From Myrica gale (lineage: Eukaryota; Streptophyta; Magnoliopsida; Fagales; Myricaceae), in contig OZ005610.1 of NCBI GenBank assembly GCA_963930655.1, positions 1,555,001 through 1,619,000 on the forward strand: a stretch of DNA of 64,000 nucleotides, written 5' to 3'. The notes under the pieces were generated by a model, which saw only the letters and a list, made by a program, of their open reading frames with translations, ran no database searches and was not told where the DNA came from. A program made the translations under genes and the position numbers. Below are positions 35,140 through 45,197 of this stretch, piece after piece (positions within the stretch are counted from its first letter, which is position 1; each line of letters starts with the position of its first letter).

Positions 35140-37541
35140 AAACATTCGAATGGCGATCACAGAAGCCCCGTAATCTCTCGCTTCCGAGCTTCTGCTGACG
35201 TTCCCGATTTTCTCTCTGCTGATTGGTAGGCGTGCAAATTAATTATTCTCTCTGCCCCTGTAGATATACGTAAATAGGTTACAACACAAGGGAAAGTCTA
35301 AAGCTGGGAAGTAGTTGCATAATTTTGCAACTTGAAAACAAATTATGACAATCTTTCTTTGTCTTTATGCAATTTTATATTTGGAAAGTAGGTGACTGGA
35401 AAAAAAAATCAACATAAAAACCAAACCAAGATACTGATTTGATACGCTTTTTTTTTGGGGGTAAGTAATTTTTTATACGCTTTTCCCCACGTCTTTTCTT
35501 AGTTTCTCTCACTATGGTAGCAAATAAAGATTTAGAGTGTTTCTATTCTCTAGTTAGAAGGTTTTGATCAATGAAAAAATGTCAGAAGTAGCCAAAGACA
35601 AAGACATGTTGTTCCAATCCTCAGCTGCCAGTAATATAAGATTGCTATTTTAGCATTTCACCTATATGACGGACTTTTTAGCGTAAACCAATTCGTGCAT
35701 GTTCCATGTGAATGTAACTGGTGATGTGAAGTACAGCGGCTTCTAAGTGTATTACCAATTCTTCTGTTGAACCCAAAATTGATAATTTGGAAGTATGAGA
35801 TCAGGGAGTAATGTTTCGCCCAATAAGATTAGCACTAAACATCCTGGATGAAGTGTTGGGTACAAGGTCAGTATTGGAATTAGTGGAGGTTCTGCAGTCT
35901 AAGCCTCCACTCGTTTTAAGATACAAGGTCATTTTTTCTAAGTAGTTGTTGCCTTTTACTTTGCAGGCTTGAATCACGCAAGAAGAGACCTTTTGGCTCG
36001 AGATTGAATGTAACTCCCCAACAATGCACATTAGTAGAAGGCATCGCTGTTGTTTCTTTAGAGCTTGTCAATCTATGGAATTCTTCCTATAGTTTAGTGC
36101 AGAAGAAGCTGTTCAGCACCAGCTCGATGTACTGAAGTACAATGACCAGCCCCGTCAAGATTATGGGATCGAGGTTATGTACAGGGTAACCTGCGTATCC
36201 TGGCACCCTTTTATCTTTTGGCTGGTTAGCATGGGTTTGTCAGCAGCTTTCTTATGTAAACCTTTTCTTTTGGCATGACAGTTTGCTGGATTTGATCCTT
36301 TTGAAAGGTCCACCTATTTTGGGCCCTTCTTTGATTTGGGACACGTAAGAAATCTAGACTTCAAGAAAATTTTCCACTAATACTAACATGTGCTGATACC
36401 TTTCCTTGGTTGGCTGCTTTCTTGTCAGTGCAGTTTGAACAACTCAGGCGGATTTTTCACCATTCAACCTATCTGGTTTTACTTGGTCATAAGGATCGAA
36501 AGATTCTTAGCAGTTTGTTCATAAAGGAGGTACGAATCAGCTTATGCTTTACATGGTAATGAAACATAAGTAATGGCCAAAAAATTGCTTGTCATGTAGT
36601 TTGCACATTAGGCTGAGCTTTTAGGGATGCCACACCATATAATCATGCACTTTCCATCTGATGCAAATTCGTTGATCCCTTATGCTGTTCTCTATCATTT
36701 TTCTCCTTGCTGATCAACTTTTATGGGTGTATGAGCTGAAAAACAGAACCGATACAGGCTGAGGATTTGGATACGAGGAAGTCGCCCTGAAGAAGAAGAA
36801 GTATTCCAGTTTACTATGGTTCAGGTTTGCTCATGGCACCTTTCTTTTTTATAGTAATTTGTTTCATTGTGTCACATTGGACTCATGTTGGACTTCTGTC
36901 AATTCATTGTTCTCCAGTTTGATCTTTACTTCGATTGCATGTTTTGATTTAATTTTGGTGATCATGATGGGCTGTATCCCCTTGGCTTCGGTCTTTGACT
37001 TTAAGTAGTGTGTCATTGGTCGTAATGAATGCACAGTATAGCAGTGACTCCAAAGCAAGCAACCCCCCCACCCCCCAACCACCTCTCCCCTCTTCGAAGC
37101 ACACCAACTATTGGATCAAAACCTGGGAGGTGATTCCAAGATTAGTATCTAACTGGCCTGGTTTATGGTCGTGATTGGTTTGGGATTCTCAGCAGGTGAT
37201 TGCTGGACTGTATGATTGTCATATTACTTATAAGTACGGACATGTAGAGAGGATCTATGGAACTCAGTTAGCTCATCTCTACATCTTTATCAGTAAATGT
37301 AACCATCACAGGATTTCCATTTGTTACAATAATGTTCTGCATCAATAATCTGGGTCAACTCAAATACTTTTACTTACTAATAAACTGGCAGAATATCAAT
37401 TTATTTGGTGGGATAATAGTCCTATATTTCACACATTTCTTGACCTGTGGAGGCAGAAGGTTGGTGGTTCGTGGGATGGTTATTGGCTGACAGAGTCTGC
37501 TTCACGATGGAGATGCTTTTACTGGTGGTTTGGCTTACTGA
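35140..37541 (+). pseudogene. Conserved plant protein of unknown function, probably damaged copy
   Basis: Exons with good GT-AG borders were read at about 35140-35225, 35967-36009, 36093-36185, 36282-36344, 36434-36529, 36747-36824 and 37457-37541. Conserved-looking blocks are ASADVPDFLSADW, LESRKKRPFGSRLN, FSAEEAVQHQLDVLKYNDQP, RQDYGIEVMYRFAGFDPFER, RIFHHSTYLVLLGHKDRKIL and WIRGSRPEEEEVFQFTMVQ. The last exon holds VGGSWDGYWLTES and then, in another frame, LHDGDAFTGGLAY and stop, so about 2 nt are missing. No in-frame ATG could be placed ahead of ASADVPDF. I believe this is a single-copy plant family, possibly plastid-targeted, but I know no function. It could be a pseudogene, or a gene with an unseen upstream exon plus a sequence error. 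Confidence 0.6.
35442..35485 (-). repeat. Candidate small retro-insertion
   Basis: ATACGCTTTT occurs on both sides of a short insert that on the minus strand reads TTACTTACCCCC plus an A run. The flanking repeat is only about 10 bp, so it is weaker than the other cases. It lies in the first intron of the conserved unknown gene. Confidence 0.35.
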
Positions 37542-38420
37542 ATATGTTGCGGTCATTATGGTGAACCTCTGCAAAGTGCTAGTTCCCTATTGTTGAAACA
37601 TAGCAATGTTCTGCTTACCCAAAAGGAAAACAAAAAACATAGCATTCGTCGCAGAAACCTAGGAATTTGTACATATAGTATAATCTAGACTGATGTCATT
37701 TCGACCTTGAGTTTTGTAAATTAAAATTGTGTAATCAATTATATAGTTCTATTGTATGTCTATAGTCTTAACTAGTTTCTCTCCCTCTCTCTCTCTCGTG
37801 TGTTCTGTTGTATATTTTGATTTGTTTATGACAGCCATGCCTTTCCCTATAGACATCAGTACCTAAGATGCCACATGTATCACTGTTCTACACCCCATCT
37901 GGATCGGCCTTGGGCAGAATCTTTGGTTGCTTATCAGAATTTCCCAAAAAATTTGCAGGCTATCTTTACGTTTGGGCGAGCCTATACGTTTTCCAAATAA
38001 ATCACGAATCTGCCGTATACCGAACTCCAATTGAAGCTAATGTAAAAAATGGTGCCTGTTAATGCAAGACAGATCGATCCTGGAAGTGGTTCCTGAGTGT
38101 TCCGGTTGAATTCTGCGTAACCCAAGGGCAAAATGTCCAACCCAATAGATAAGCGAGAGCAAGAAAAACTCAAATTCAATAATGGTTACGCCGTTGGAAT
38201 TCCAGGAACCCTCCCTAATCCCAACAGTACAAAATTCTCAAATATTTGAACACCTCTCCAGAAACCAGAAACCAGCCAAAATATCTCCTATCTCGTGACA
38301 AACGCATTTTGGCATGTAAAAGAACTCGAAGTTTAGACACTAAAATTCCAGTATGATCAATGCAAGGTCAATTAATAATGACATTGAAAGACTCATCCAC
38401 GGAACAAGCTTTGAAATTTA
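37542..38420. other. Convergent intergenic region
   Basis: This lies between the damaged plus-strand gene and NAA50 on the minus strand. It contains a CT microsatellite near 37778-37797 and the candidate insertion at 37596-37644. No coding sequence is recognised. Confidence 0.4.
37596..37644 (+). repeat. Candidate small retro-insertion
   Basis: AAACATAGCA occurs at 37596-37605 and 37635-37644. The insert between contains GCTTACCCAAAAGGAAAAC, an A-rich 3' end resembling CTACCCAAAAAGG at about 16916. The flanking repeat is short. Confidence 0.35.
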
Positions 38421-40803
38421 TTACTTTGTCTGCGGGAGAAACTTGGTAAGAACGTAGCAGTCTGGTGGGGTAATGTTTGTGTAGTAGTTCTGGATAGTGT
38501 CTGTGATCTCAAAACCAAATTTCTTGTAAAAATTTATGGCATCCTCATTGTTTGTCTGCACATGCAAGTAAATCTCAGGAATGTTTTGCTTGGAGGAGAG
38601 ATCAAGAACATGGTTCAACAGCCTCCTACCTGCCAAATCCAAGATTGGAAAATCAGTGAACTTCTAATATGTAAATCACACAATACTTGTCTAAAGCACG
38701 TGGACAAAATTTTTCTCCCCCCAAAAATGAAACCACAAATGCAAGATTCAGCCAATAGTATTTGGATTTGTTTTTGTTTTTGTTGATTTATTCAAAATTA
38801 GAATTATCTTAAGCAATCGTAGATAATGCTCATATATTGCTGAAAAGGGTGCATCACATAAGGAACATGCAAGAAAAAGTTTTGTTTCCTTGTGATATTG
38901 AATAGTTACTTCCTATTTTGGAACACGATCCGATCATTAGAAATATAGTGAGAAGTAATACCCATGACAAAAGAGAAGGGAGAGTGTGAGGGGAGCTTAA
39001 ACTATAGTAACTAGAGAACAGGGGAAAATCATAGACAACGAAAACATTTCTGTTGATACCAGGACTACTCTAGGCAATCAGTATATTAGGAAATACAGCA
39101 AAACTATTATTAACTGGCAAATATTACAATAAACGGTCCAGTAAATCCTAATAAATTTCTGTCGTATATACAAATAATTAAAGGAAATAAAAAGGCAAAG
39201 AAATCCACAAAACCAACTAATTCTTATCAATGTTCATCAGAATATATAGATTTCCAACCAAAAGTATGTGGGTTAGTTCTTGATTCCCTTTCTTCATTTC
39301 CACAGCTTGTTTTCAATGCACAAGACTTCAGATCATTGAACTGCGACTGCTATTTTAGGTGGAAAACCTAAAGCACTTGTTAGCCTAACATGGTATGGCT
39401 ATTTTTTTTTTATAAGTAACATGGTATGGCTATTAGGACCAAGTCATATCAACAAGCATACTTACCAAAGAAACAAATCAGCAAGCATAATGCTGTGACT
39501 TCTCAAACAAACTCAAAACAAACCTTACATAAAAAAGGATAAGTTGCATGCTCACCAATGCCTAATCCCCGATATGGTGCTAAGACACCCAATGTCATAA
39601 TATAGACACAGACAGCCCCACCTTCCTTCTTCTCAAGCCGACATGCAATGGAACCAACGCAGATGTCGCTGTAGTATGCTGAGGGAAAAAACAAAAGGTG
39701 ACCCCTTAGAATGACTAATACATTACAAATGTGGGCTACAGATAAATTACAGTATCGAGTTCATTAGTTGAAGTTGGACATCACAAGACCACCACAGTCA
39801 TGAGTTATGTGCACACTGCTTGAAATTTCTTTTGTAAAGCTTTGCATACACCCTTTCTCTGTTCCTTTCTCTTTTTTAGGATTTCTTGTGTTTTACATTT
39901 CCCACGTACATTTGTCTGCACACTCTTCTTTGTGCACGATTAGAAACATGGATCACGCTGACCAGAATTAGTTGGGACTAAGACTTGATTGAGTTCAGTT
40001 GTAATCTTCCTCTTGAATATGTGCACCCAAAGAAGTTCCAGTAATTCGGGAATAATAAGAATTGTCTGATAAAATAAGAAATACATTGGTCAAGTTCTGT
40101 TACAAAATATCCATTTGCCATATCATATCCGAGGAAATGCATAAAATAGAACACAATCTTTTCCAAAACGAAGTTCAAGCAACAATTGGCGTCTCCAAAT
40201 AAAAAAGCACACATGGTGCGACACTATCTTCCACAAAACAGTCGACAACTGCACTGAAAACCTCACACTTTATAAAACCCAGTACACAGAATGCGCAAAA
40301 GATAAAGAATGCATACCAGAAACCACCAAGAACATTAACAACTATTACGAACAAGGACAAACATAACCCATCATAGATGACACCACTAGACCAGTCCAGC
40401 AAATATTAATAAGCACCACATGACTCCTTAGAGGAAGCCACCGAGAACAATAGACCCCAACAAGCCTCAACCAATGGAACTCCTCAAAGATTGAAACCGA
40501 AAACACGCAAAAACCATGACATATATCAGCGATTGGATTGGAAACCATCGTCCGGAACACAAAATAATTAAGAACCCCCGCAAATCTAAAAAAATATACA
40601 GGAATAAGCCAGAGCCAGAAGCGGGGTTGGAGGGGGGTGGGGGACGAACCTAGCTTGGTGAACTCGCCGGAAGCGAGGGCATCGGCGTAGTACTTCTCAT
40701 TGTAGCGAACCGGAAAGAGGACCGTGTTAAGCTTCTTCAGCTGCATCAAGTTCTTGTCCCTCACGCCGTCTAGCGATATTGACACCTCGCGTCCAGCACC
40801 CAT
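38421..40803 (-). CDS. NAA50: N-alpha-acetyltransferase 50 (NAA50/SAN)
   Basis: This GNAT-fold enzyme acetylates protein N-termini, chiefly those starting with Met, and associates with the NatA complex at ribosomes. Three exons (40650-40803, 39556-39678, 38421-38629) encode 161 residues, close to the plant norm of about 164. The start MGAGREVSISLDGVRDKNLM is followed by LKKLNTVLFPVRYNEKYYAD, typical of the family substrate-binding segment. The acetyl-CoA loop reads YRGLGIGRRLL (R-x-x-G-x-G). The C-terminal part has EIYLHVQTNNEDAINFYKKF and GFEITDTIQNYYTNI. All splice phases agree and the frame is intact. Intron 2 carries a tail-only insertion. It is the only member in the window and has no linked partner. 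Confidence 0.95.
39386..39434 (-). repeat. Tail-only retro-insertion with perfect 18-bp target-site duplication
   Basis: TAACATGGTATGGCTATT is present at 39386-39403 and 39417-39434. The 13 nt between read CTTAT plus an A run on the minus strand. It lies in NAA50 intron 2. With the 5936-5991 case it is the cleanest example. Confidence 0.7.
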
Positions 40804-41808
40804 TCCTTTCCCTATATTATTCTGCGCCTAGTTTTATTTTCTATTTTTGAGCCTCTTAAGTAATTTATAATATTAGACGCGAAGTCGCAGGCTATCGGAG
40901 GAACAGCGCGGTATAGAGCGATGCGAGGTGGTTTTTGAGGATTGGGGTTTTATCAGGGTGACTTTTCTAGTTGATTCGCTAGGCTCCGTTTGGTTTGCGC
41001 GAAAATACGGAGACTTGGAGATGTTGGGCCCCCGGGTTTGGTCAGCTTGGGCTTTTTTTCTAATTTCAATGGCGGAAACCGGTGCAAATGTTTTATTGCG
41101 CACAGCCCAATTCTCAGTCCTAGTTAATTAAAGAGATAAATATAATCTCGGTGGTCACCTAGTTTGCTCGAAAATCAAATAAGTCTTTAAATTTTAAAAT
41201 ATATAAAATTAGTCTCTGGATCTTAAAATTATTCACATTTTAATGGTACTAAAAAGACTAAATTCTTAATAAATTTTAAACTTTAGGGACTTATTTGATG
41301 AGTTTTAAAGTTGAATGACTTATTTAATTTTCGGTCAAAGCAAAAGGACCAACTTTTAAATTTTTTATAATTTAATTTTAAAGTTGAATGACTTATTTAT
41401 TTAATTAAGGGACTGGTTTGTATTTATCCCTTAATTAAATCACAACTCTTAATGTGAAACTATATCCCGAATCCGATAGCTTAATAACTGTTAGCAAAAG
41501 TCAATCACAAAAGCATTATTGATATTTTTTAACAGGAAAACAGAGAATTTATTCACCATCCATACGGGTATTAAACTTTGTAATCCAAACAAGCCCTTAG
41601 TCCCACGAAAGTAAACGGCTTGAAGGACTTCGCAACAGTGCACTTGCTCACAATTTCACGTCTTCTTCCCCACACCCCTCTTCTTCTTCTTCTTCTTCTT
41701 CTTTTCGGTTTCAAGGAGTTCTTCACTTTCTTCTTTTGTCCAGAAATTAATCACCTTCCACTTCCGTAGCCATACATATTCATGGAACATTGAGAGAGAG
41801 AGAGAGAG
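40804..41808. other. Intergenic region upstream of NAA50, with MITE and CTT repeat
   Basis: The region between divergent NAA50 (-) and the FAD monooxygenase remnant (+) contains the inverted-repeat element at 41150-41354 and a (CTT)8 microsatellite at 41680-41703. No other gene was seen. Confidence 0.45.
41150..41354. repeat. Degenerate inverted-repeat (MITE-like) sequence
   Basis: GAAAATCAAATAAGTCTTTA near 41170 pairs, imperfectly, with the complement of TAAGTCATTCAACTTTAAAA-type sequence near 41310-41335. A partial direct copy, GTTGAATGACTTATTTA, recurs at about 41382. The edges are approximate. Confidence 0.45.
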
Positions 41809-42790
41809 ATGAGTGAGAAGGAAAAGCCGAAAGCAGTGGTGGCGGGAGGGAGCATAGCGGGAGTGTCATGCGCGCACACGCTCATTTCAGCCGGGTGGAA
41901 CGTGGTTGTGCTCTAGAAATCTTGCGCACCCACTGCCGCAACCCGGACCGCCACCGGCGCTGGACTCGGTCTCGATCCCCTGGCTCTGGGACTCATTCAA
42001 TCCTGGCTTGGGCGACCAGAGCTTCTGCAAAACTCCACCTTTCCCCTCACAGTCGACCTGGTACAACCATAGGATCCATAGCTTTCTCCGTAGTGAATGG
42101 TCTTATCACTACACAAATATCTAACTACCCAGGGATTTAAATTGCGCTTATATTCATCACTATCGGAATTGGGAATGTTCTGTTATTTTCCGTACCTTAT
42201 GGATTTCTTTTTGTTCTTACAGAACCAAGCAACAGACAGTGAGAAGAAGGTCAGCCGGATGCTGACGAGAGATGAGAATTTCAATTTTAGAGCAGCATTG
42301 TGGGCTGACCTCTATCGCCTTCTTTACAATTCATTGCCCTCAAATATATTTCTCTGGGGTCACCTGCTCCTCTCTCTTTACATTTCTGATGACAAGACAT
42401 ACGTCAAGATTAAGGCTAAGGTTCTACAAACCGGTAAGACAGTTGAAATTGTGGTGAATTTGCTAGTTGCAGCCGATGGCAGCCTCTCTTCTATACGTCA
42501 GAGTTTTTTCCCTGAATTTAAATCGGTACTGAATCGGATTATTTAATTGGCTCTATATTCTTGACATGTTCGTTATAAATTTAAAGTTTGTGACCAAAAT
42601 TTCCTTCATTCATTTAGGTATTCGGGTTATTGTGCATGGAAAGGGGTGTTCTTGATTTCTCGGGAAACGAGAATTCAGATACTGTCGTGGGGATCCGCAG
42701 GGCATATCCTGAACTGGGGAAATGCTTGTACTTCGACTTGGGTCCTGGCACTCAACGTGGGACCAGGCTCCTCTGCAATACTAAGGTACT
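41809..42790 (+). pseudogene. FAD-dependent monooxygenase, truncated and mutated
   Basis: Family members are soluble PHBH/UbiH-type flavoprotein monooxygenases. Exon 1 (41809-42060) gives MSEKEKPKAVVAGGSIAGVS with the dinucleotide-binding GGSIAG, but the codon after VVVL is TAG where Glu (VVVLEKS) is expected. Exon 2 (42223-42525) continues NQATDSEKKVSRMLTRDENF through VAADGSLSSIRQSFFPEF. Exon 3 from 42618 holds YSGYCAWKG in one frame and GVLDFSGNENSDTVVGIRRA in another, a 2-nt shift. Similarity ends at LLCNTK (about 42786), leaving the C-terminal third absent. The combined lesions make it non-functional. Confidence 0.82.
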
Positions 42791-43739
42791 GTAGAGGGAG
42801 CAATAGGTGAGAGATAGAGAGAAAGTTGTCGATCCCGCCCGACTGTCCTTCCTCCTTCTTCATCTTTAATTCAGTTGTATTGATGTATTGAGCCATTTCT
42901 GTTGTAACCACTTGTTTGCCAGCAACTTCTAGAATTTTTTTGTCCATGATGTATTTGATAAAATGCTAGAGTGTAGCACAGAATTTGTCAAAGTCATTTT
43001 GTGTTTAAATTCATACTGTAAATTTTTTTTATCATGAAATAAGAAAATAAGAAAGTGCAATGAAAAATTATGTACCAAATGATACAGACACGTGCAATGA
43101 CAAGCGTTAGGAACAGAACAGACCCATTTTTCATAACAGAGCGCCTTAAAGCAGCTCTAGTTTCACCCGGCCTTCCTTCTTCTTTTCCATCTCCTGCACC
43201 TGAAAAAATGCGTCCTGATAAAAATGGATAGAAGCACAACAAAGTGAAGGAACTCCAAAGTACAAGCACAAACATAATGAAAGTTTCACCTTTGGATCCA
43301 ATGGTCTTGGCTTCAAAGCAGGCACGTAGATTTCTTCATATCCCTTGCCAGTTCTGGACCTAGACCCATCATTTCCTCCTGAATCTTCTTCCTCTGATCA
43401 TCGTCTTCAGCCCTTGCCATACGGGTACGCCACACAATCTTCAGTCAATTTCTCAACATAAATTTTTTTGCTTGAAAGCAAATCAATCTAACCAAAAAAA
43501 CAGAGTACAGAACTAAAAAAAGAAAGTATTACTAGTTTATAAGGGACCAAGAAATCACAATATATGCATGCGAGCGATGAATGCGATATCAATAACCGAG
43601 TTAACAGATAACTTTAAATGCTCAAAAGCAAGATGCATGTTAGAAAGAAAGGGACTGGATTCCTAGCAAGTAAAAAAAGAACTACGACGCTTAGAAAAAA
43701 CAAAACACAGAGACCAAAAATTAACTGAAAGAAGAACTA
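42791..43739 (-). other. Mostly unassigned; possible short coding remnant
   Basis: On the minus strand 43285-43380 reads SRTGKGYEEIYVPALKPRPL and could splice (donor near 43288) to 43203-43150, VQEMEKKKEGRVKLELL and stop. An overlapping frame reads MARAEDDDQRKKIQEEMMGL. The KGYEE(I/V)xVPALKP motif recalls a short stretch of Ski2/BRR2-type RNA helicases, but the match is too short to name. A repeat of AGAACTACGACGCT (43678 and 43734) flanks 42 nt. Confidence 0.3.
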
Positions 43740-43975
43740 CGACGCTCACGGGTCCGATCCAGACCGGTCTAAATGCACAACCTTGTTTGATTTGCAGCTC
43801 CCAGACAACCAGTTCACCGGCATCGTCCCACCCACATTGATGCAATTTCCATTCTGAAGAACATTTCTTTGGATAACAATGAGCTCCAGGGCCTTTACCC
43901 AGTGTTCCCGTCGAGTGTCGAGGGACAAGTGACGCACATGGACGACATGTGGGTTAATTACCGTCTAAATTAACG
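43740..43975 (+). pseudogene. TMK-like LRR receptor kinase fragment
   Basis: Across two frames the plus strand reads SKCTTLFDLQLPDNQFTGIV, PPTLM and then LKNISLDNNELQG, followed by YPVFPSSVEGQ. This is the leucine-rich repeat just before the non-LRR island of TMK1-type receptor kinases. At least one frameshift and a stop interrupt it, and nothing else of the receptor is nearby. Confidence 0.6.
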
Positions 43976-45197
43976 ATCAAATTGGCTTTGAGTGCTAATC
44001 GACGAAAATCAGAAGATTCTCATGTCGCGAAGTCAAAACAAGTGATGCAAAGTGTCAAATAACTCATATTTCAGGGGTGTAAAGTATATTTTCCCCTTAA
44101 TTTTTTCTTCGCGGAAACAGACTATTAAGAGTAAAAAGTTAGCTCGCGCGCGCGCAAGAACGTGCGTACGTGCGACATCCATTATCGTCCTCTGCTTTTA
44201 TCGGAACGACAAAGGATTAATTAGCAAGAACGTGCTTTTATCGTTCTCTCGCGGTTTCTAGAGAGAGAGCGTCAGCCCTCTCTCTAGAACTTTCTCCATA
44301 CTTCGTCTGTTCTCCCCTTCAGTTTGCTGTCTCCGACGGGAGGAGCCCCTCCCTTCTCCCCCCCTTTCCCCTATCTTCCCTTTGTTTTTCCCCCTTCCCG
44401 GTCTCGTTCTATTCTCCATCCTTTTTAGCTGCGGCTTGTTCCTCTCTTTTGCAGTTTCTCATGGCTAGATCTATGAGGCTGGGTGATTTTTTGATGGCCA
44501 CATTTCGCTCGGTTGAACTTTTCAGCTCCAAGCGCTTCCCTTTTGTATATTCCAGAGCCGGTGCGACGACGCGTGATTATTCGCGCGCGTGGATCTCACG
44601 CGCACGTCCTCTTTTGGTTCTCTATGTGCTGCTACTTGTGGTTTTCTTTGGCCATGTGCTCTGGCCAGCAGTTGTTTGGTTCAAGGGTTTTTTGTTGGGT
44701 GCTTTCTGTTTGTGTGTTCTGGCTTGTTTCCTTTCTGTTTAGACATTTCATTTCAATAGGTTTTTGTTAGGAGGTTATTGTTGTGACCAAGCATGGGATG
44801 ACTGTTTTCAGTGGCGCTGAAGATTTACCGATGTGGCTGGCCAGCAATGCGCTCTCTTTTGTGCTGTTGAGGATGAGCCTTCGGGGTAGTGGGAGCGAGG
44901 TGTCCGAGCACCCCCTCCTCCGGCGACCGCCTCTCGTGGCGGAGTTATCCATGGTTCTCTGGACTATGTTTAAAATTATGGGCTTTATGACCTATACGTG
45001 TGAGGCCTTTATGGCCATTTGTAGCCAGGCCTTTATGGCCGGTCGATGTTCAACCCTTTGAGCTTTTCAGATTTGCTGTATTTGCTGTATTGGGCTTTAT
45101 GGCCCTGCACTTTGTAACCGGCTTTGAACTTCTATATGTGTGCAGCATTGGTGTACTTCCCATTGTGAAATGAAATTTCACTAGGAAAAAAAAAAGG
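43976..45197 (+). other. Unclassified A-tailed sequence, possible non-autonomous retroelement
   Basis: The 5' part is pyrimidine-rich and has a hairpin (TCTAGAGAGAG at 44257, complement at 44278-44288). Open frames 44449-44742 and 44783-45061 show no known family. The 3' part repeats GGCCTTTATGGCC-like words three times (about 45002, 45030, 45095). It ends GAAATTTCACTAGG followed by an A run at 45186. This leader, anonymous body and A tail resemble a LINE-derived unit, but no reverse transcriptase is present and no target duplication was found. Confidence 0.35.

Noticed and set aside
35800-35935. Open stretch RPIRLALNILDEVLGTRSVL in intron 1 of the conserved unknown gene
   Set aside because: Skipping it joins LSADW directly to LESRKKRP with correct phase, and an in-frame stop precedes it; I see no second gene.
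44783-45061. Open frame in the A-tailed unit as a gene
   Set aside because: Composition and the repeated GGCCTTTATGGCC words suggest non-coding 3' sequence; no homology recognised.
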